Assembly (NCBI GenBank): GCA_016630905.1
Contig: WBMQ01000012.1
Span: forward strand, 372,001-436,000
Direction: 5' to 3'
DNA length: 64,000 nt
DNA from: Capillidium heterosporum
Taxonomy: Eukaryota > Entomophthoromycota > Entomophthoromycetes > Entomophthorales > Capillidiaceae
Shown: one piece after another, positions 62,541-64,000 of the stretch
Layout: every line of letters begins with the position of its first letter
Numbering within the stretch: the stretch's first letter is position 1
The notes under the pieces: model-generated
Database searches by the model: none
What the model was told of the DNA's origin: nothing
The model's input: the letters and a program-made list of their open reading frames with translations, nothing else
Program-made: the position numbers and the translations under genes

Positions 62541-64000
62541 ATGAGCTCCAAAAAAGAATGCAGTGTTACATCGAGAGTTTCCTGTGATCGATGCAGAAGG
62601 CATAGACGAGCTTGCGACAGAGGGATGCCCAGCTGTAGCAGATGTCAACAATCATCAAGTGAATGCAACTACACATCAACCTTCAAATTTATTCCGAAAA
62701 ACAAACCGACTTTAGATAGATATCCAGCTTTCAATATAGAACAAAATCAAAAGTCCAAGGGTATAGCACTAGGTGTCTTTGAACAGATGGGGCCCAACAC
62801 AAGCCAATTAGAAATAGTCCACTGGCAAAAATCAGCAACCTCAGAGAAGAAAAACCAAGTGGACTTCACCAACAAACCAACTTATATATGGAGGCCACCT
62901 AACCAGAATGGTCGATTAAGAGATAGATACCTCCACCCCAAGCTAAAGTTGCAAAGAACAAGCATCAAATTCCATCTGCTTCACGCCTTGTTCAGAAAAT
63001 CCATCTTTGACAACCAAAAGGTATTTGCATTTGGAACCGGGTCCCTAGATTACTACGGCGACAACCCGATGGGTAGATTGATAACGATGTACGTGATCCA
63101 TCACTCCAAGCCCAAATCTCTAGATGAGTTGATTCGAAATAAAAAGAAGGTGTCTACCACTTTACTCCTCCCCATAACTATGTTGGTCGACGCTAAGGAT
63201 TTACAGGATAGGTGCAGTGCGAACTTCATAGTTGGTCGATGTGTTCAAGCCTACTTTCAGTACTACCATCCCCAAGTACCAATAATCAGTAGACGCTCGA
63301 TAGTTGAAAACTTTAAAGGCCATTCGCCAGCGTTGCAAAACATAATATGCTCCATCGGATCCACCTTCATCCCGGAGATGGCTGTCGACATACGGGACTA
63401 CTTCAGCGATACCGCAGTTCGATCGCTTAGAAGCAGGTACTTGGACTGTACGCTCGATAACATAAGTGTACTCATACTGATGTCTGACTTTCAACACGAT
63501 CCCAAGGACTATTCCAATGGATTCTTTAGAATCAGTCACGCCATTCGCATCAGCTACACACTAGGGTTGGATCGAAATCCACCGCCTGGGACTGACCCAG
63601 AAACTACCGAGCTGAGGAACCGAATTTGGTGGTGGTTACATATAAAGGATAAGCTCTATGGGTTTGCAGTTAATAGACCCTTTGCTCACGACTTCCGATT
63701 TAGCACTAGGCCGTTTCCAAAATTTGGTAATATGGATTTTTCCAAGGACGATAGCTCAGAGTACAAATTTGTCATCCGGTGCTCCTGCTTGTACCTGAAG
63801 TTACTGGGAGAGCTCTGCCATATAATGAGTCTTATGATCCTCAAGTTCAAATTCTCAACACGTATTCCCGATTCCGAGTTAGAAGATATCAACAAATTAG
63901 CCCGTGCAACCGGCCAGCATGTAGAGCTATGGGGCCAGAAGGTGCATGCTCAATTTAACGAACTTACCAACGAACATGACCATCGGTATGAAGGTTTGGC
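62541..64000 (+). CDS. Zn2Cys6 fungal transcription factor, 3' part cut by window edge
   Basis: Open from the ATG at 62541 to the window edge: 486 codons, about 78% of the family length. The zinc cluster is at C15-x2-C18-x6-C25-x6-C32-x2-C35-x6-C42, set four residues deeper than in the paralogs because of a different N-terminus (MSSKKECSVTSRVSC). The cluster is more basic than its sisters (CDRCRRHRRAC). The conserved block around LHALFRKSIF, the DYYGDNPMGRL segment and the middle region ELRNRIWWWLHIKDKL are present. It is the most divergent N-terminus of the four factors, so it may recognise different DNA spacing (inference). No stop or frameshift in the visible part. Confidence 0.92.
   Translation, partial: MSSKKECSVTSRVSCDRCRRHRRACDRGMPSCSRCQQSSSECNYTSTFKFIPKNKPTLDRYPAFNIEQNQKSKGIALGVFEQMGPNTSQLEIVHWQKSATSEKKNQVDFTNKPTYIWRPPNQNGRLRDRYLHPKLKLQRTSIKFHLLHALFRKSIFDNQKVFAFGTGSLDYYGDNPMGRLITMYVIHHSKPKSLDELIRNKKKVSTTLLLPITMLVDAKDLQDRCSANFIVGRCVQAYFQYYHPQVPIISRRSIVENFKGHSPALQNIICSIGSTFIPEMAVDIRDYFSDTAVRSLRSRYLDCTLDNISVLILMSDFQHDPKDYSNGFFRISHAIRISYTLGLDRNPPPGTDPETTELRNRIWWWLHIKDKLYGFAVNRPFAHDFRFSTRPFPKFGNMDFSKDDSSEYKFVIRCSCLYLKLLGELCHIMSLMILKFKFSTRIPDSELEDINKLARATGQHVELWGQKVHAQFNELTNEHDHRYEGL

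Noticed and set aside
1-64000. CRISPR array, rRNA genes, viral or retroelement genes
   Set aside because: No regularly spaced repeats, rRNA-like stretches, or reverse transcriptase, integrase or capsid motifs were seen on either strand.

Overview
The window is a piece of an AT-rich fungal nuclear chromosome. The evidence is a lanosterol synthase gene with many introns, four Zn2Cys6 (fungal-specific) transcription factors, mitochondrial EF-G and succinate dehydrogenase anchor genes, a eukaryotic tRNA-Asp, TATA-box promoters, and short introns of about 37-60 nt, many with a CTAAC/CTAAT branch-site-like motif. The gene set (large Zn2Cys6 and monocarboxylate-type MFS expansions, secreted M14 carboxypeptidases, small secreted Cys-rich proteins) would suit an early-diverging, perhaps insect-associated lineage such as Entomophthoromycotina. 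That placement is inference and not proven here.

Layout. 1-8 kb: a partial MFS transporter (-), a cysteine synthase of 8 exons (+), a DUF4112 protein (-) and ERG7-type lanosterol synthase of 15 exons (+). 8-18.8 kb: an MFS pseudogene and its intact tandem neighbour (-), tRNA-Asp, mitochondrial EF-G of 4 exons (+) and a Zn2Cys6 factor (-). 20-37 kb: an accessory array with an MFS pseudogene, an MFS gene, a hAT-like MITE, a Zn2Cys6 pseudogene, an intact Zn2Cys6 gene and two more MFS genes, all on +. 38-50 kb: two secreted M14 carboxypeptidases around a dead third copy, a Myb/SANT-like gene, an LPMO-like secreted protein and SDH4 (3 exons with a 24-nt microexon). 51-64 kb: an orphan small secreted protein, a Zn2Cys6 factor, four paralogous 10-cysteine small secreted proteins in alternating orientation, and a Zn2Cys6 factor cut by the right edge.

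Two layers coexist. Conserved metabolic and mitochondrial genes carry introns. The expanded families (5 MFS plus 2 dead copies, 4 Zn2Cys6 plus 1 dead, 2 carboxypeptidases plus 1 dead, 4 Cys-rich) are intronless, clustered and turning over, with local patches of near-identity that look like gene conversion.

The most unusual signal is regulatory. A spaced dyad TGAC-N5-GTCA with a similar spacer lies upstream of both live carboxypeptidases and one Cys-rich gene. In the carboxypeptidase pair it forms a composite module with CCGATCGCATG at fixed 9-nt spacing. An extended core promoter TATATAAAGTCGA is shared by two small secreted protein genes and one promoter relic. Together these suggest a small secreted-protein regulon. 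All comparisons were made by eye.
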